NCBI GenBank assembly: GCA_963556695.1
Contig: CAUWAG010000004.1
Span: forward strand, 992,001-1,056,000
Origin: Anthostomella pinea
Lineage: Eukaryota > Ascomycota > Sordariomycetes > Xylariales > Xylariaceae
Direction of reading: 5' to 3'
Length of the DNA stretch: 64,000 bases
Numbering within the stretch: position 1 is the first letter of the stretch; each line of letters opens with the position of its first letter. The notes beneath the pieces are model-generated. The model did not search any database. It had not been told where the DNA came from and saw nothing but the letters and a program-made list of their open reading frames with translations. The translations under genes and the position numbers were made by a program. This document shows positions 10,909 to 22,200 of this stretch, in pieces.

Positions 10909-11723
10909 GGTCCCACTGGGACAAGCAGTGTGTGATCACGAGTTCCAATCCAAGTGTCTACATCTTTATCAGAGCGTGTGTTTGTTTATTTGAGGAAGGA
11001 TTATTGAGTTGGGCTAGGGGCATGCTGGATGGGGGAAAATGTCTTCCTGTCTTTGCCTAATTACAGGTGTGTAGTGAACAGAAAGTAGGAAACAGATTCA
11101 ATAATAGTGAAGCGCTTGACGACCTTGTATAGCCAGTGCAAAATTTCCTAGCAGTGATGACAGTGACTATGACGCATCGGCTGAACAGCAGCACTGTTCT
11201 TGGTGACCCAGCCCCTATCCGGTAATACATCGGCATAAGGGGTACTGTTTCCCGAGAAGCATTCAGCTCCTGAGCACGCCCCTCAGGCGACGCAAGCGTG
11301 CATCCACCCTGTTTTTGTGCGATAAAACACCGTTGTATTTTGCGACCGGCCAGGACTGTTATTCCACCAGGGTTGGCTGGGACAACCATCAGATTCACGA
11401 CCATCCGACCATGGCATCACCTGACCTTCATGCACTTGCCGGTGTGTCTGCAGCTGTCACCATGGACGATCCTTTTTAAGGTCCTGTCGCATTGTTTGTT
11501 CACGCTGTTCTCATAATAGATTTTCCTGTACTCACATAGGATGCACAAGGTTCCCTCTCATCCGATTTCCCCGAGAGCTATATATATTAATAAAATTTAA
11601 TCAGGACTTTTAACATTTATATTTACGTTTATTAGTAGTAAAAAGGTAATAAAATGATTAAAAATAGTTAATATATTTTGTTAGTTTTTTAAAAAATAAT
11701 CCTATATTTTATATTATAACAGT
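10909..11723. other. Intergenic stretch ending in a very AT-rich tract
   Basis: No gene is supported. From about 11575 to 11723 the sequence is nearly all A and T, sharply unlike both flanks, and it borders the LTR-like sequence starting at 11724. This fits an AT-rich relic produced by repeat mutation, or a flanking insertion. Confidence 0.6.
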
Positions 11724-11935
11724 TGTCACGAAGCATAGATATGGAGTGGATGTAACAGTCCTGCTTTCACTATGTACGTGTAAGAATCTCTCTGTGAAGA
11801 GGGAAAGAAGAATCTGGCCCACCAGCTAATCTAGTAGCAGTTAAGGCAACACGTCCTGTGCGCCAGGTCACCTGATGCAGCGCACTGACCACTGCAGATG
11901 GGGTGTCAGACCTGATGGGAGGTCAGACCATCACA
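11724..11935 (-). repeat. Candidate 3' LTR of the gypsy element
   Basis: Read on the minus strand it begins TGTGATGGTC and ends CGTGACA, so it has TG..CA ends. A purine tract (GCGCGGGGGG) lies directly before it, as expected of the polypurine primer next to a 3' LTR, and integrase relics lie upstream on that strand. No matching copy was found by eye at the 5' end near 16.8 kb, so the assignment is tentative. Confidence 0.5.
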
Positions 11936-12039
11936 ACCCCCCGCGCACAAAAAGACTCGCCTCAAGTCTGGATCGAACCCCTCCTCTCCTGCTGCGGAGG
12001 CAAATGCACATACAAAATCTCCTGACACTGCTATGAACA

Positions 12040-14413
12040 ACACATTGCTCGTGATAGCCTCAACCTGTGATACACATACAATGCTAAATTTGACGTATTT
12101 TTTATCGTGAAGTCAGCTGTGTCGAAACATGGGATAGACCACGGGATCTTTGACGACCGGTCGATAACAACAAACAAGTTGTTGTATCCATTCTTGTCTT
12201 TTGGCATGGTCTTGAAATCGATCGTTAGGTCTTACCAAGTTCCTTCCGGAACCAGAAGAGGTGTCAACAGCCCTGGAGTCTTGTCACGAGGGTTCTTCAA
12301 CGGCTTGCATGTATAGTTCTCGACGTATTGGATAACAAAGCCATTGAGGTTCGGCCACCAGTATCGCTCAGCAACCATCTGACGAGTCTTGTTGATCTCG
12401 GGGTGGGCCGTCGCCAGCGATGCGTGGGCTTCTGCAACGACGTGAGTACAAAGGTTGTTCGAGTTAGGGACAATGAGATGACCACAGAAGAGCACAAGCT
12501 CTCTGGACATAGTCCAGTCAATGCTTGAGCTGTTGCCTGTCTTCCCTCGATATTCATTAAGGGACGCATCTTCTTTATTGGCATGCAGTAGTTCATCTAT
12601 CAGCATAATACCTGAGAATTCATGGGGACTGGTGTCGTCGAGAACAAAGATCTCTGTTGCTTGTATAGGGAGATCGTCAAAAGGCTGGTCGTGGCGCACT
12701 GAGGTAGCTGGGGTATTGAACGCGTGGATGTATGATACTGACGTAACAGGTTTGAACAGGGTCATCGTCCGTTGATTGTCTCGTATCTGTTTCTGTGTCT
12801 TGATGTCGCTCTGTGGACGAGATAGCGCGTTAGCCACGGTGTTCTTTGATCCTGGCCTGTAAGTAATCACGAAGTTGTATTGTGAGACCAACTCCTGCCA
12901 GTTGGCTTGTCGGAGGTTGAGTACACGTTTAGTACTAAAGTATTCTAAGGCTGAGTGATCTGTAACGACAGTGAACGGGCGATCCGTCTGTAATCCGATC
13001 AATTCGGGTCTCCAGATCCTCAGTGCCTTGATCACTATAAGCAGTTCCTTGTCGTGTATGCCGTAATTAAGCTCCGTGCCTTGTAACGTGTCCGAGAAGA
13101 AGGCCAAAGGATGACACGGCTCATCGGGGAATGCTCGCTGGAACATCGTTCCGGCGACGATACCATCAGAGGCGTCAGTCTCAACCAGCGTCTCGTGATC
13201 GTATGAGAAGTGCTTCAGTACTGGGGCCGTCAGCAAGGCCTGCTTTAGGTCATTAAAAGCGGCTTGGCACCCCCCGTCCACATAAGGTCAGAATCACTTC
13301 GGATAAGTTCAGTAAGTGGTTTTGCGATTCGGCCGTAGTCTTTAATAAACTTATAATAAAAGTTACAGAACCCAAGGAAGGAACATACACCCTTGATCGA
13401 TGTCTTTTTGTTAGCCACAGGGATGTCCCAATTGCGTACGACCTCGATCTTGTCGGGGTCACAAGTGAGTCCGTTAATACCGATAATAAAGCCAAGGAAC
13501 TTGATTTTAGTGACATAAAATTCGCACTTATCCAGGTCGGCCTGTAGTCCGGCTTCACGAAGTCGATCAAGGACCTTACGAACGTGTTCCGTATGATCCT
13601 CTTCGTTGTCAGAGAAGATCAGGATATTATTAATATAAGCTGTGCAGAACTCGTCAAGATATCCGCAGAAGGTGTCGTTGATATATTGCTGAAAGGTCGA
13701 TAGACCATTGGGAAGACCAAAAGATAACACCTTATATCAGTACGCACCGTACCGGGTACAAAAGATCGTGATACCTTCGTCGCCTTTGACGATTCAGATC
13801 TTATGAAAGGCCTGGCGGATGTCTATCTTGGTGAAGACCTTAGCCTGGCCGAGTCGGGAGATGGTCTCCTCAATGAGGGGGAGCGGATAGCGATCCTTCT
13901 GAGTGATAGCATTCAGCTTGCAGTAGTCAACGCAGAGTCAGAGGCCTCCATTAGCTTTCCGCGTAAAGAGGATAAGGGCAGCCCATAGAGCAGACAATGG
14001 CTCAATAAAGCCTTTCTTTAGGTTATCAATAATGTACTTTGGCACGCTTACATCTCTTCCAGAGATATCTTGTATAGTGGCAAATAACCCAAACTCTCAG
14101 GGTCGGCAGTAAGGTCAATCTTGTGGTCTATTCTAGGCCAATGAGGAGAGAGCTTGTTAGATTGGACCTTGCTAAAGACGTCAAGGTGTTCATAGTGCTG
14201 CTTTGGTACCAGCTCGTGCGCCTGGCGTCTGAGATCATCATCATCTTCTGCCAGCATTATTTGCTTGTGATTAATGACACGATCGATCTCGAATAAAGTA
14301 GTGACACCATCCTTAATACCCTTTTCAGCCTTAACTCGGTCAAAGAGCACGGAACCGACCATGGCCACCTCAAGGGGGCGATGACGGTACCAGCCGATTC
14401 TGTCTCTTCTCAT
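12040..14413 (-). pseudogene. Reverse transcriptase, RNase H and integrase (gypsy element)
   Basis: From 14413 downwards: IDHKIDLTADPESLGY and PLYKISLEEM (start of RT); then, across stops, [21 protein letters not shown]; then FGLPNGLSTFQQYINDTF and AYINNILIFSD, with the catalytic YxDD changed to YINN. The thumb and RNase H follow (PVLKHFSYDHETLVETDASD, VVTDHSALEYF, YRPGSKN). The integrase zinc region ends at EGTW with TAA at about 12239, after which relics such as MPKDKNGYNNLFVVIDR continue to about 12040. The rest of the integrase is missing. It cannot make an active enzyme as it stands. Confidence 0.85.
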
Positions 14414-14949
14414 TACATATAGACCCTGAGCGTCATGTTGAACTTGTTCCGATATGGATGGCTCATGATGATCTCAGACAGGTATGTACGGTGTTGTTGG
14501 TGAGCTGATCAGAATGTCGTGTCTGTCAAAGAACTTCTTGCCGACTTTCATGTTGTGCTTCATATTAACTACCAGCAAGAGTACATCGTATATCATCCGA
14601 CCTTGTATACGGAAATGGGCTCAGAGGGCCACGTCGATGGTTTGTGTGGACCTGCCATTGTATCCAGTTACTGGAGCGGGTTCGAATCCCTGGATCTTCT
14701 CCGCACGGAGGTGCTTAGAGACTTTAGAAGTAAATGGCAAGTTTATCAGTATATATACACCCGTACCTGTGTCAGCAAGACATTATGTTGTTAGGGAAAC
14801 TCCATTATTAACTATGGTACAATCCAGTAGTAAAGGGTCTCCCCCCAGAATCTAGGAGAGGAAATCAGTGGATATCTTCCTACAAGTATCATTGTCCAGC
14901 GTCAAAATCAGATATGGTCCCCTGGGACGGGTGTCAGGTTGACCCAGGG

Positions 14950-15375
14950 TTAGACTTTTCCCTCCGCGGCAGCCAGGGCAGCAGCGGTGGAACCTCCAGT
15001 CATAGGATCAAACAATTTTGCGGAGATAGTGTTAATATGAGCCTTATTTTGCTTCTCGAAGTCGTCCTTGACGGGATACTCAGAGATCTGGTGGCCGTGT
15101 TCATGACAAATAAAGCACTGTCCCTTCACGATCAGAGCCTTGATTTGCTCGAGCTGAGGCTTCTTGTACATCTTGCGGCCATCAGAAGCAGTACCAAGGA
15201 CTGGGAGGTTATAATGCTCGACCGTTTTAGAGGCAGGGCGACGATCAGAGAAACCTCCAGGGGCAGGGTTCAGAGTCTGGTTGCGAGAGGGATACGAATT
15301 GCCTCCTTTGCCACTGTTGTTCTGTGGGGGATTGGTGTTCTGCGATTGACCTTGAGAGGTGTCGTTCTTTTGCAT
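14950..15375 (-). pseudogene. Gag zinc-knuckle segment (gypsy element)
   Basis: In frame with the upstream Gag across one TAA. It carries CFICHEHGHQISEY, a CCHC nucleic-acid-binding knuckle in which the last Cys has become Tyr (a G to A change). An unresolved stretch of about 540 bp, where a protease would be expected, separates it from the reverse transcriptase; I could not recognise a protease active site there. Confidence 0.7.
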
Positions 15376-16719
15376 TTAGGCAATCAGGAAGTTCTTGCAT
15401 TGTTGACAATTGTGTCGCTGGACATACGAACAGAGGTCGTTGTAGCTGACCGTCTCGTCATGATACTTGTCCAGGCAAGCGGTGTTGAGACGACCCGGGA
15501 GTCGCTTGAACAACTCCTCCTTCCAAATTAACTTCTCTTTCTTGGCCATCCCAGCCAGTCTCACGAACTCAAATTGGAAGTCTTTAAAGTCCATGCTGGT
15601 AGTCATCTCGAGCTTGTTGAACTTCTTCTTAGCTTTGTCTTGTTTGTTGAGATCTTTGTACTGCTTATATAGGTGATCCAGAACCTCCTTGCTGGTCTTG
15701 AAGACGGATTCTTTAGTGACGTCGTCTGGGTTGACAAAGGGCATCAAGCGGGACAACGCAGTGCCACCCAGATGAGTGAGGATATACATGATCTTGTCAT
15801 TATCAGTAGGGAAATGGTCAGCGTTGCTCACGAGCTTCTTTCTAAGGATCAAGAACCACTGATCAAACTTAACAACAGGCTTGTCCTTCTCGATAAGGAG
15901 GTCACCAGTAAAAATGGAGGGATCTTTCTGTTCAGGCAAAAGGCGAGGACCTCCTCCAGGTTGAGTCGAGTCAGGGGTTCCTTCTCGACCGGCCATGTTA
16001 ATGACTTTGCTTTGGAGAACTTGTATCATTTCGTCCTTCTCCTGGATCACGCTGTTCCATTGGTCATTGATTGAGTCGGTCAGCTGCTGATCCTCTGCCT
16101 GACGAGCGGCAAAACAAATAGGGACTCTTCCATCCTTATCCGTGTCGTCTCTATTGGAGCGAAGAGTAGCGATCGTGTCATTGGCCTTGGTCAGAGCATC
16201 AGCAAAAGCCATAATATGCTTGCTAACAACGGTGAGGTTGAGATCGTTGTTCATAAGGATCTTATGAAGCTCTCCGATGAGATCCTTACATCCCATCGTG
16301 AGGAAAGTACAGAGTTTTATCTCCTGAAAGAGGGCCTTGAAGTTCTGCTCGCACATTCTCTTGAAGTCGTCAAGGGTGATTTCGACGCCAGCCGACATGT
16401 CAGGCCATTCCTTCTGGGAGTCGTGGGTAAGGGGAACGAAGGGCATAGCAGGTCCAGATTCTTTAGCAAAGTATGCTCCATGGTAGTTAACCAGTTCATG
16501 CACTTCGTTGTTCATATCCTTCATGGTGAAGCGGTAGCGATACTGCTCGAAGTTGTCATCGGATGCCCAGTTAAGGAAGACACTGCGATCAAACAGATGA
16601 TCAACATCGATAGCATCAGGGACGATGTGGTCATCAGTTGCGTCAACAGCGTTCGCGATCATACTCTCTCTCTTTTTGGGGTTGGGGTTTTCGGGGTAGT
16701 GACTGAGGAGCTGGGACAT
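15376..16719 (-). pseudogene. Retrotransposon Gag (gypsy element)
   Basis: The frame starts at ATG 16719 (MSQLLSHYPENPNPKKRES) and encodes a capsid-like protein of about 447 residues, with the typical gypsy gag stretch KFDQWFLILRKKLVSNADHF and later DFKDFQFEFVRLAG and LPGRLNTACLDKYHDETVSY. A TAA ends it; the same frame continues at once into the zinc-knuckle part at 15375, so the stop is probably a mutated CAA. Confidence 0.8.
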
Positions 16720-16859
16720 GGCCGGCAGCAAGCAGCTATTACTCTATTGACGAGAATATCAAGACTAGAGAGGAAAGGAAGAGAGAGAGAGATAGGTACA
16801 GCGGGAGGTTGCCCCTTTAAGGGGATCCTCTGGTCAGATCCTTCCCTTATTGGGAAGTA

Positions 16860-17205
16860 TCGGCTTGTCATGTGGGAAGGTCTGTGCAGGCCGTCACAGA
16901 GCCTGGCACGAGAAGCACGGTTCTGTGGTCATGCCAACCACACCACTTCGACCACAAGGAAACGGCAAGGTTGAGAAGGCAAACGGAAATATCAAGAGGC
17001 AAATCTATCGAGATTTCAAGCTGATCCATCTACACAAACCTCCTTGCTACTCCAGAGAGCACTTACAACACTCAGACGTGTACCAAGACCTTCTGGATAC
17101 AGCACTTACTTCTTGATGTTTGGAACACAACCGCCAATGCACCTGCCACCAAACGAAGTGACCAAATACGTGCGCGAGCCAACAGACAAGGAAACAAACG
17201 AAGCC
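16860..17205 (+). pseudogene. Integrase fragment of a second retroelement, left part
   Basis: Encodes AWHEKHGSVVMPTTPLRPQG and NGKVEKANGNIKRQIYRDF, the end of a retroviral-type integrase core, then after a frame change YFLMFGTQPPMHLPP and TDKETNEA. It is cut at 17205 by a LINE and resumes at 18446. Its 5' part is missing where it meets the gypsy element of opposite strand. Confidence 0.75.
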
Positions 17206-17886
17206 CCTCTTGTTGGCAGGCTCCAAATACAAGCTCGCAAGAATCCAACAAGGCTACAAAGGAGCTTCCAGCTAGTCCCTGACTTCCAGAGACCAACACT
17301 TACCAGGCCATCACGGAAGAAGCCCCCAGTCCGCAAAGACAAAGACAAAGAAATAGAGCTCTTTAAGCAATGGCTACAGGAGAGAAATGTGAACACTAAC
17401 CTTGTCATCTATTCAGATGGATCACAATTGGACGACCAAGGCACAACCCGTACTGGATGGGGTTATACCATCAAGAAAGGCGGCATTACACAAGAAGTAT
17501 ACCGGGGAAAGGGCAGACTTCTCCAAGCAGAAGTAGTAGATGCTGAAGTTCATGGTGCTCTCCAAGGTCTTGCAGCAGCCAGGGCAATTAGACACAGAAA
17601 ACAGCTATATGTCTGCCTGGACAACACGTCAGTGGTAGATGGGCTCAATGGGACTCCACCCGAAACATCACAGAACATTTTTCTACGATTTCAAGAACTT
17701 GCCACAATACACACTCCTGGAGTGACCGTCAAGTGGATTCCTGGACACAGAGATATTAATAGCAACGAAGCTGCCAACACACTAACAAAAGAGGGTACCA
17801 TACTAGAAACAGACACGACAAATCTTCTTATAATCTCTTGGGTCAAGAGAGATCTCAAAAGAAAGGGCAAGAAAGAGTTCAACTAA
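17206..17886 (+). pseudogene. LINE RNase H domain fragment (copy 1)
   Basis: An open frame of about 225 codons carrying VIYSDGSQLDDQGTTRTGWG, AEVHGALQGLAAARA, VCLDNTSVVDGLNGT and WIPGHRDINSNEAANT: the D-E-D-(H)-D arrangement of RNase H is intact. There is no reverse transcriptase in this copy. Downstream, in a broken frame, the C-terminal knuckle (CSCGEKKTPQHIFFC near 18060-18110) is still readable. As a 5'-truncated copy it probably has no promoter. Confidence 0.8.
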
Positions 17887-18445
17887 TAATAAAAAGACCA
17901 ATCAGAACCTAAATATCAAGAAGTATACTCACATACAGTAACTAAAAGAGACCTTATCTCTTTTAAGAGGAGTACTTTATACAGATTTTTAGCAGCCAGA
18001 TCTGGACATGGCGACTTTGCCAGATACCATGAACGCTTTGGGCATACAGACTCGAATGATCACTGCAGCTGTGGTGAGAAGAAAACACCACAACACATTT
18101 TCTTTTGCAAGAGGCTGGGGAAAAACCGGTTACTGCCTAGGTACTCGCCTAGGACAGCTTGTTTATAATACTTAGGGGAGAGGAGCACAGAATGGGCAAA
18201 ATTCGTGGAGAAAAGCAAGTTCTTTTCAACAATCTGCCCCTGATAGATAGCTTTTTTTTTGAAGGACCAGATGGATGACCCCAAGGTCATACCGCCGCAA
18301 CAACGGGGATGGGCCCGTGAGCGGGACTGACTGTACTTATTATCTTGAGACCTCCACAACCCTGCGATATAGAGGCTCTGGGAGGCGTGGTTTGCACTAC
18401 TGAGGAGCTACCCCCACGTTAAATACAAAACAAACAAACAAACAA
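17206..18445 (+). mobile_element. 5'-truncated LINE (Tad-like), copy 1
   Basis: Closely similar to the 3' part of the LINE at 29-35 kb, from the GTTGGCAGGCTCC stretch (17210 here, 33709 there) to the tail. It ends in GTTAAATAC followed by five AAAC units (18428-18447). ACAAACGAAGCC at 17194-17205 and ACAAGCGAAGCC at 18446-18457 form a 12-bp near-perfect target duplication, overlapping the AAAC tail. Loss of the 5' end is typical of abortive reverse transcription. Confidence 0.88.
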
Positions 18446-18447
18446 AC
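18428..18447 (+). repeat. (AAAC)5 tail of LINE copy 1
   Basis: Five AAAC units directly after GTTAAATAC. The other copy has AATC units at the equivalent place. Confidence 0.9.
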
Positions 18448-18859
18448 AAGCGAAGCCGAACAATTTCTTGCGATCAACCACGAAGCACCAATAGCCAGAG
18501 GGCACGCCACTGGTCTGAAGACATCTCGAGCCCAGATCCGCGCGTATCTACAAGAAAAGAAGGGACTATTGCGAGTGTATGCACCAGGGGATTGGGTACT
18601 GCGAGTACGCCAACGCAGCGCCAAAAACGAGCCATATTATGATGGACCGTGGGCTATTCTGAGCTGCCATGCTGGCAACACTTACAAGCTGCGAAGCCCT
18701 GGAGGAATACACCTTCAGAATAAGTACAACGGTACTAATCTTTTCCCTGCGTATGTGGATGATGGCCATCCAGTACGTTCCTTGTGGTACGCGAGCAAAA
18801 TGATGCTAGAGAAGGATCAGAAGGAGCTCGAAAAGATGCTTTTGGTGCAAGAGGAATAG
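18446..18859 (+). pseudogene. Integrase fragment of a second retroelement, right part
   Basis: Continues the polyprotein cut by LINE copy 1: after the duplicated target the frame reads EQFLAINHEAPIARG, SRAQIRAYLQ, VYAPGDWVLRVRQR, YYDGPWAI, NKYNGTNLFPAYV and SLWYASKMML, and stops at 18859. This resembles the C-terminal integrase region (GPY/F-like) of gypsy-type elements. Removing the LINE and one target copy leaves the two halves in the same frame. Confidence 0.75.
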
Positions 18860-19213
18860 AAAACCCAGAAAATATCGTCAGATTAGCAGGCTGCTGTAAT
18901 TTTGGGAGAATCGGGACGATTCTGAGCGAGGAGAGGGATGATGTGGCTCCTCAACCCATTTTCCAGCCACAATGACGGATGGGTCACGGACCAGGATACA
19001 AGGTACCTTGGAGCCCAACGGGTACCCGTTTGTACCTGATTTGTACCCAACTGGGATGATAGCTACTTCTGGGATGGGGACACCACTCATCCCTTCTTTC
19101 AATCAAGCAACTTCCAGAATACAGACCAATAGCCACCATTCGTGACCCTGGTCCTTATTCTGGATACCGCTACCACAAGGCACAATATACAACAATTCAT
19201 CGTCCCGATGTGC
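18860..19213. other. Gap between the transposon cluster and the SNF2 gene
   Basis: About 350 bp with no supported gene; it must hold the 3' end and poly(A) signal of the SNF2-family gene and the unrecognised right end of the second retroelement. Confidence 0.5.
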
Positions 19214-22200
19214 TTAAGCATTCTCCCATGCCGGGTTGAAGCCCGCAAAGCCTTTGCGGGAAGAAGAGGAGGACTTCTTGGAGGAAGATCTCTTTGAAGA
19301 GGATCTCTTTGAGGAGGAGAAACCCTTGTCAGAATCATCATCCAGGTCGATGACCTCTGGGGCGACGCGCTTCTTCTTCTGATTCGCGAGGATGGGCTTC
19401 TCCTCCTCCTCCTTCTTCTTCTCCTCCTCCCCCTCCTCCTTCGTCTTCTTCTCCCGCTTCATGACGACGGGATTCTCGTGCTTCACGATGACGGGCTTCT
19501 TCTTTTCCGTGAAGGAAAGGATGATCTCAAGATCACTGTCAACATCATTGTCCGCAACGTTGTCGGCAGCGTTTTCAATGACCTTGTCGGCGATCTTTTC
19601 GGTGACCTTGTCAATAATAGTGTCGTCAATCATCTCAGCCTCATCAATTTCGTCACCTTGGTCCTCATCGTCTTCCTCATACCCCTGGTCGGCATCAGGG
19701 ATACCTCCCATGAGGATTTCCTCGCCATCATCATCCGAGACTTCCTCCCCAGCAAGTCTTCTGACATGCTTTTCCATTGCAGTCTTGGCCTTCGCACTCG
19801 ATCCTCCGTACAGAGTTTCAGCCTCTTGTCGAAACTCAATACGATCGAGAGAGGCCTTGTGGTCCGCGCCATTCTCTCTTTCCAACAGACTCTTCTTGAC
19901 GGTCGGCTCGGCCGCGGCATGAAAGTCCTGGTCTGTGTTGGTAGCTCGGGCGAGGAGACGTTGCAGCTTCTTGCGCTTCTCCTCCGGAACGAGCGAGAGA
20001 TCAATCTGTGGATGGGGAAGCATGGCGATGTCATCCGCAGCTCCCAGCTTGACTTTCATGGTCAGCTCGAGAGCGCGTTCGAGAACGGCGTGCTCTTTGA
20101 GGTCGTCAGCGGTCCAGACGCGGGTTTCCGCGTTCTTATTTGGACTACCATATGACAGGAGTCGGCGCAGGGCGTTCTTCTTGTGTTCGAAGAAGCTCTT
20201 CGCCATTCTAGGAAGGCGCTTGATTTCGTCGTAGTATTCCTCGCGCGTTCGCAGGACCAGGAAGGCGGCGTCCTCGTCGTTTTCGTCAAAGTCGTTGAAC
20301 CAACCTGCATGGCCATCTAGTTCTTCGGGGATGTCTTCGGGCTCGTCTCGCTTACGCTTTGCAGCAACGACTTTGGAGTTCGTGGAAGAACCGGGATGTG
20401 AATCTTCTTCAGCCTGAGGCGCACCATCGGAATCGTCGTCTGATGCTTCTTCGTCATCATCCGGATCTTCTGCGCTATCATCTGGTTCTTCATGTTTGAT
20501 ACGGACAGTACTCTCGCCCTCTAGCTTCACCCTCTTCTTGTCGCGTTCTTCGTCGGCTTGCTCCTCTTGATCTTCCAGCATATTATCAGGCCGGTCTGAG
20601 AGCAGGTTCTTGTCCTCCATCAACTGCTTTGCCTCTGGAGATAGCCACGCCTTGTCGACCTCGGGCTGGAAGAGATTCAGCAGCTTGACCAGGACGGGTG
20701 TTTCGGCTCGAGAGGCTAATTCGGGAAGGAGCTTTTCCAACTGTCGGCTCTCGCGGAAGGCGTGGTAGGTGTTGTTGACTTTGATACGGTAGACCTTGAC
20801 ATCGGACATTTGGCCCACCTGGGACGGTTAGCAAGCAATACACAGTAAAGGGATGAAATTTTGGGGAAGGTGGTTCTCACTCTGATGACGCGATGGATCG
20901 TTTGCCACTGAACAGCGAAGGCATGGGCTTGAGCTGCGATCAATACCAAATGGCAGTTCTTATGCAAGTTCGTGCCAGCAAATCCGACCGTATACATCTG
21001 GATAAGTAGCTGAGTGGAATCGACTTTATCGCTGTTGAAGCTCTCGATCAGCTCCTGTCTTGATTCATTGCTCAAGTCGGAGTGCAGAACACGGCAGTTG
21101 AAGCCGAGCAGTTGAAGAACAAGCTCGTAATAGAAGGCGAGAATGGGGACGTTCTCGATGATGAGGAGTTTCTTGATCTTGGCGTTCTTGGGTCTGTCGA
21201 GGATGTTCTCCTTAATGTAGTAGAGTATATACCACAAGATAGGAGAGTTCTGTACGGCAAGGCTGATAAAGTCAACACACTTCTCTGGCTTTGGACCGCC
21301 TCGCTCTTGCAGGAACTGGGCCAACCGAAGGAAGTTCACTCCTTTGTGGCGCATCGTGGCAACGTGCTCTGCCTTGGTTCCGAAGTCATTGGCAGACAAT
21401 AGCTCTTCAAGCCGATCCACATCCATTGAGGATGCCGCGATTTGGAAATGTCGATGCGTGGTGACGGCCGACTGGAGTATCTTCTTGTCTACTGAGCCCT
21501 TTTTCTTGTTCTGCTTGGAAGACCACTCGTTCATGACTTCCATATACTTTATGAAGAGGTCTACGTGTCTTTCCTGATACAATCGCTCGAAGGTGGCACC
21601 CGGCTGAATGTCTACCGTGTAGTGGTCTACGTGGGGGAAAAGTCCCTCAAGGGATACTGACATCTTCTTGTCCCAGCCGTAGTATAGGAATGAGCTGGAT
21701 GATCGTCTCAGCATTGCTAGGGTCTCAAGATACTTCAGATATTCGCGTGTCAACTGGATGTTGTGGTTTCTGGCACCTCTTTCTTTGTGGAGCATCTTGG
21801 ATAGTATGGCAGGTCTTCCTGCAACGAGTTGAAAGTCATCCCATGAATCAAGCCCTTCAAGTTCCGCTAGATCTTGCAAACTTGTTATCTCCGCTTTGAT
21901 TCTTTCCCATGTGCCTTGTTGTTTCAGATGTGCCAATGCTCCAGGCCAAAGAAGCCTTGTAGGGCCGAGCAAATCTGTTAGGCTATTCATGCATGGTGTT
22001 GCCGTTATGAGGAGGGTGGACTCCCGTTTCAAGAGCTGGACCGATCTCCAGTTTCGCGTGGCAGAGTTCTTGATCTTGTATGCTTCATCCACGACAACAA
22101 CAGAAAAGCCGCGTCTGCAGTCAGTGAAGCTCGAGTGCCACATGGCATCAGCATCAGTGTCTTGGCTGCATGTCCTACCTGACCAGGTGTCAATTGTCAT

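Larger units (their letters stand above)
11724..16860 (-). mobile_element. Decayed Ty3/gypsy LTR retrotransposon
   Basis: Gag, zinc knuckle, reverse transcriptase, RNase H and integrase follow in the usual order on the minus strand, with a candidate 3' LTR at 11724-11935. The frame is broken by several stops and shifts, and the integrase is incomplete. Key acidic residues are changed to Asn (YINN for YxDD, VANALSRP for ADALSRP), consistent with C:G to T:A mutation. The right edge, near 16850-16870, meets an oppositely oriented integrase fragment of another element. Confidence 0.88.

Noticed and set aside
14640..14720. GGGTTCGAATCCCTGG resembling a tRNA T-arm
   Set aside because: No A-box, anticodon stem or acceptor pairing at the right spacing, and it lies inside the gypsy element.
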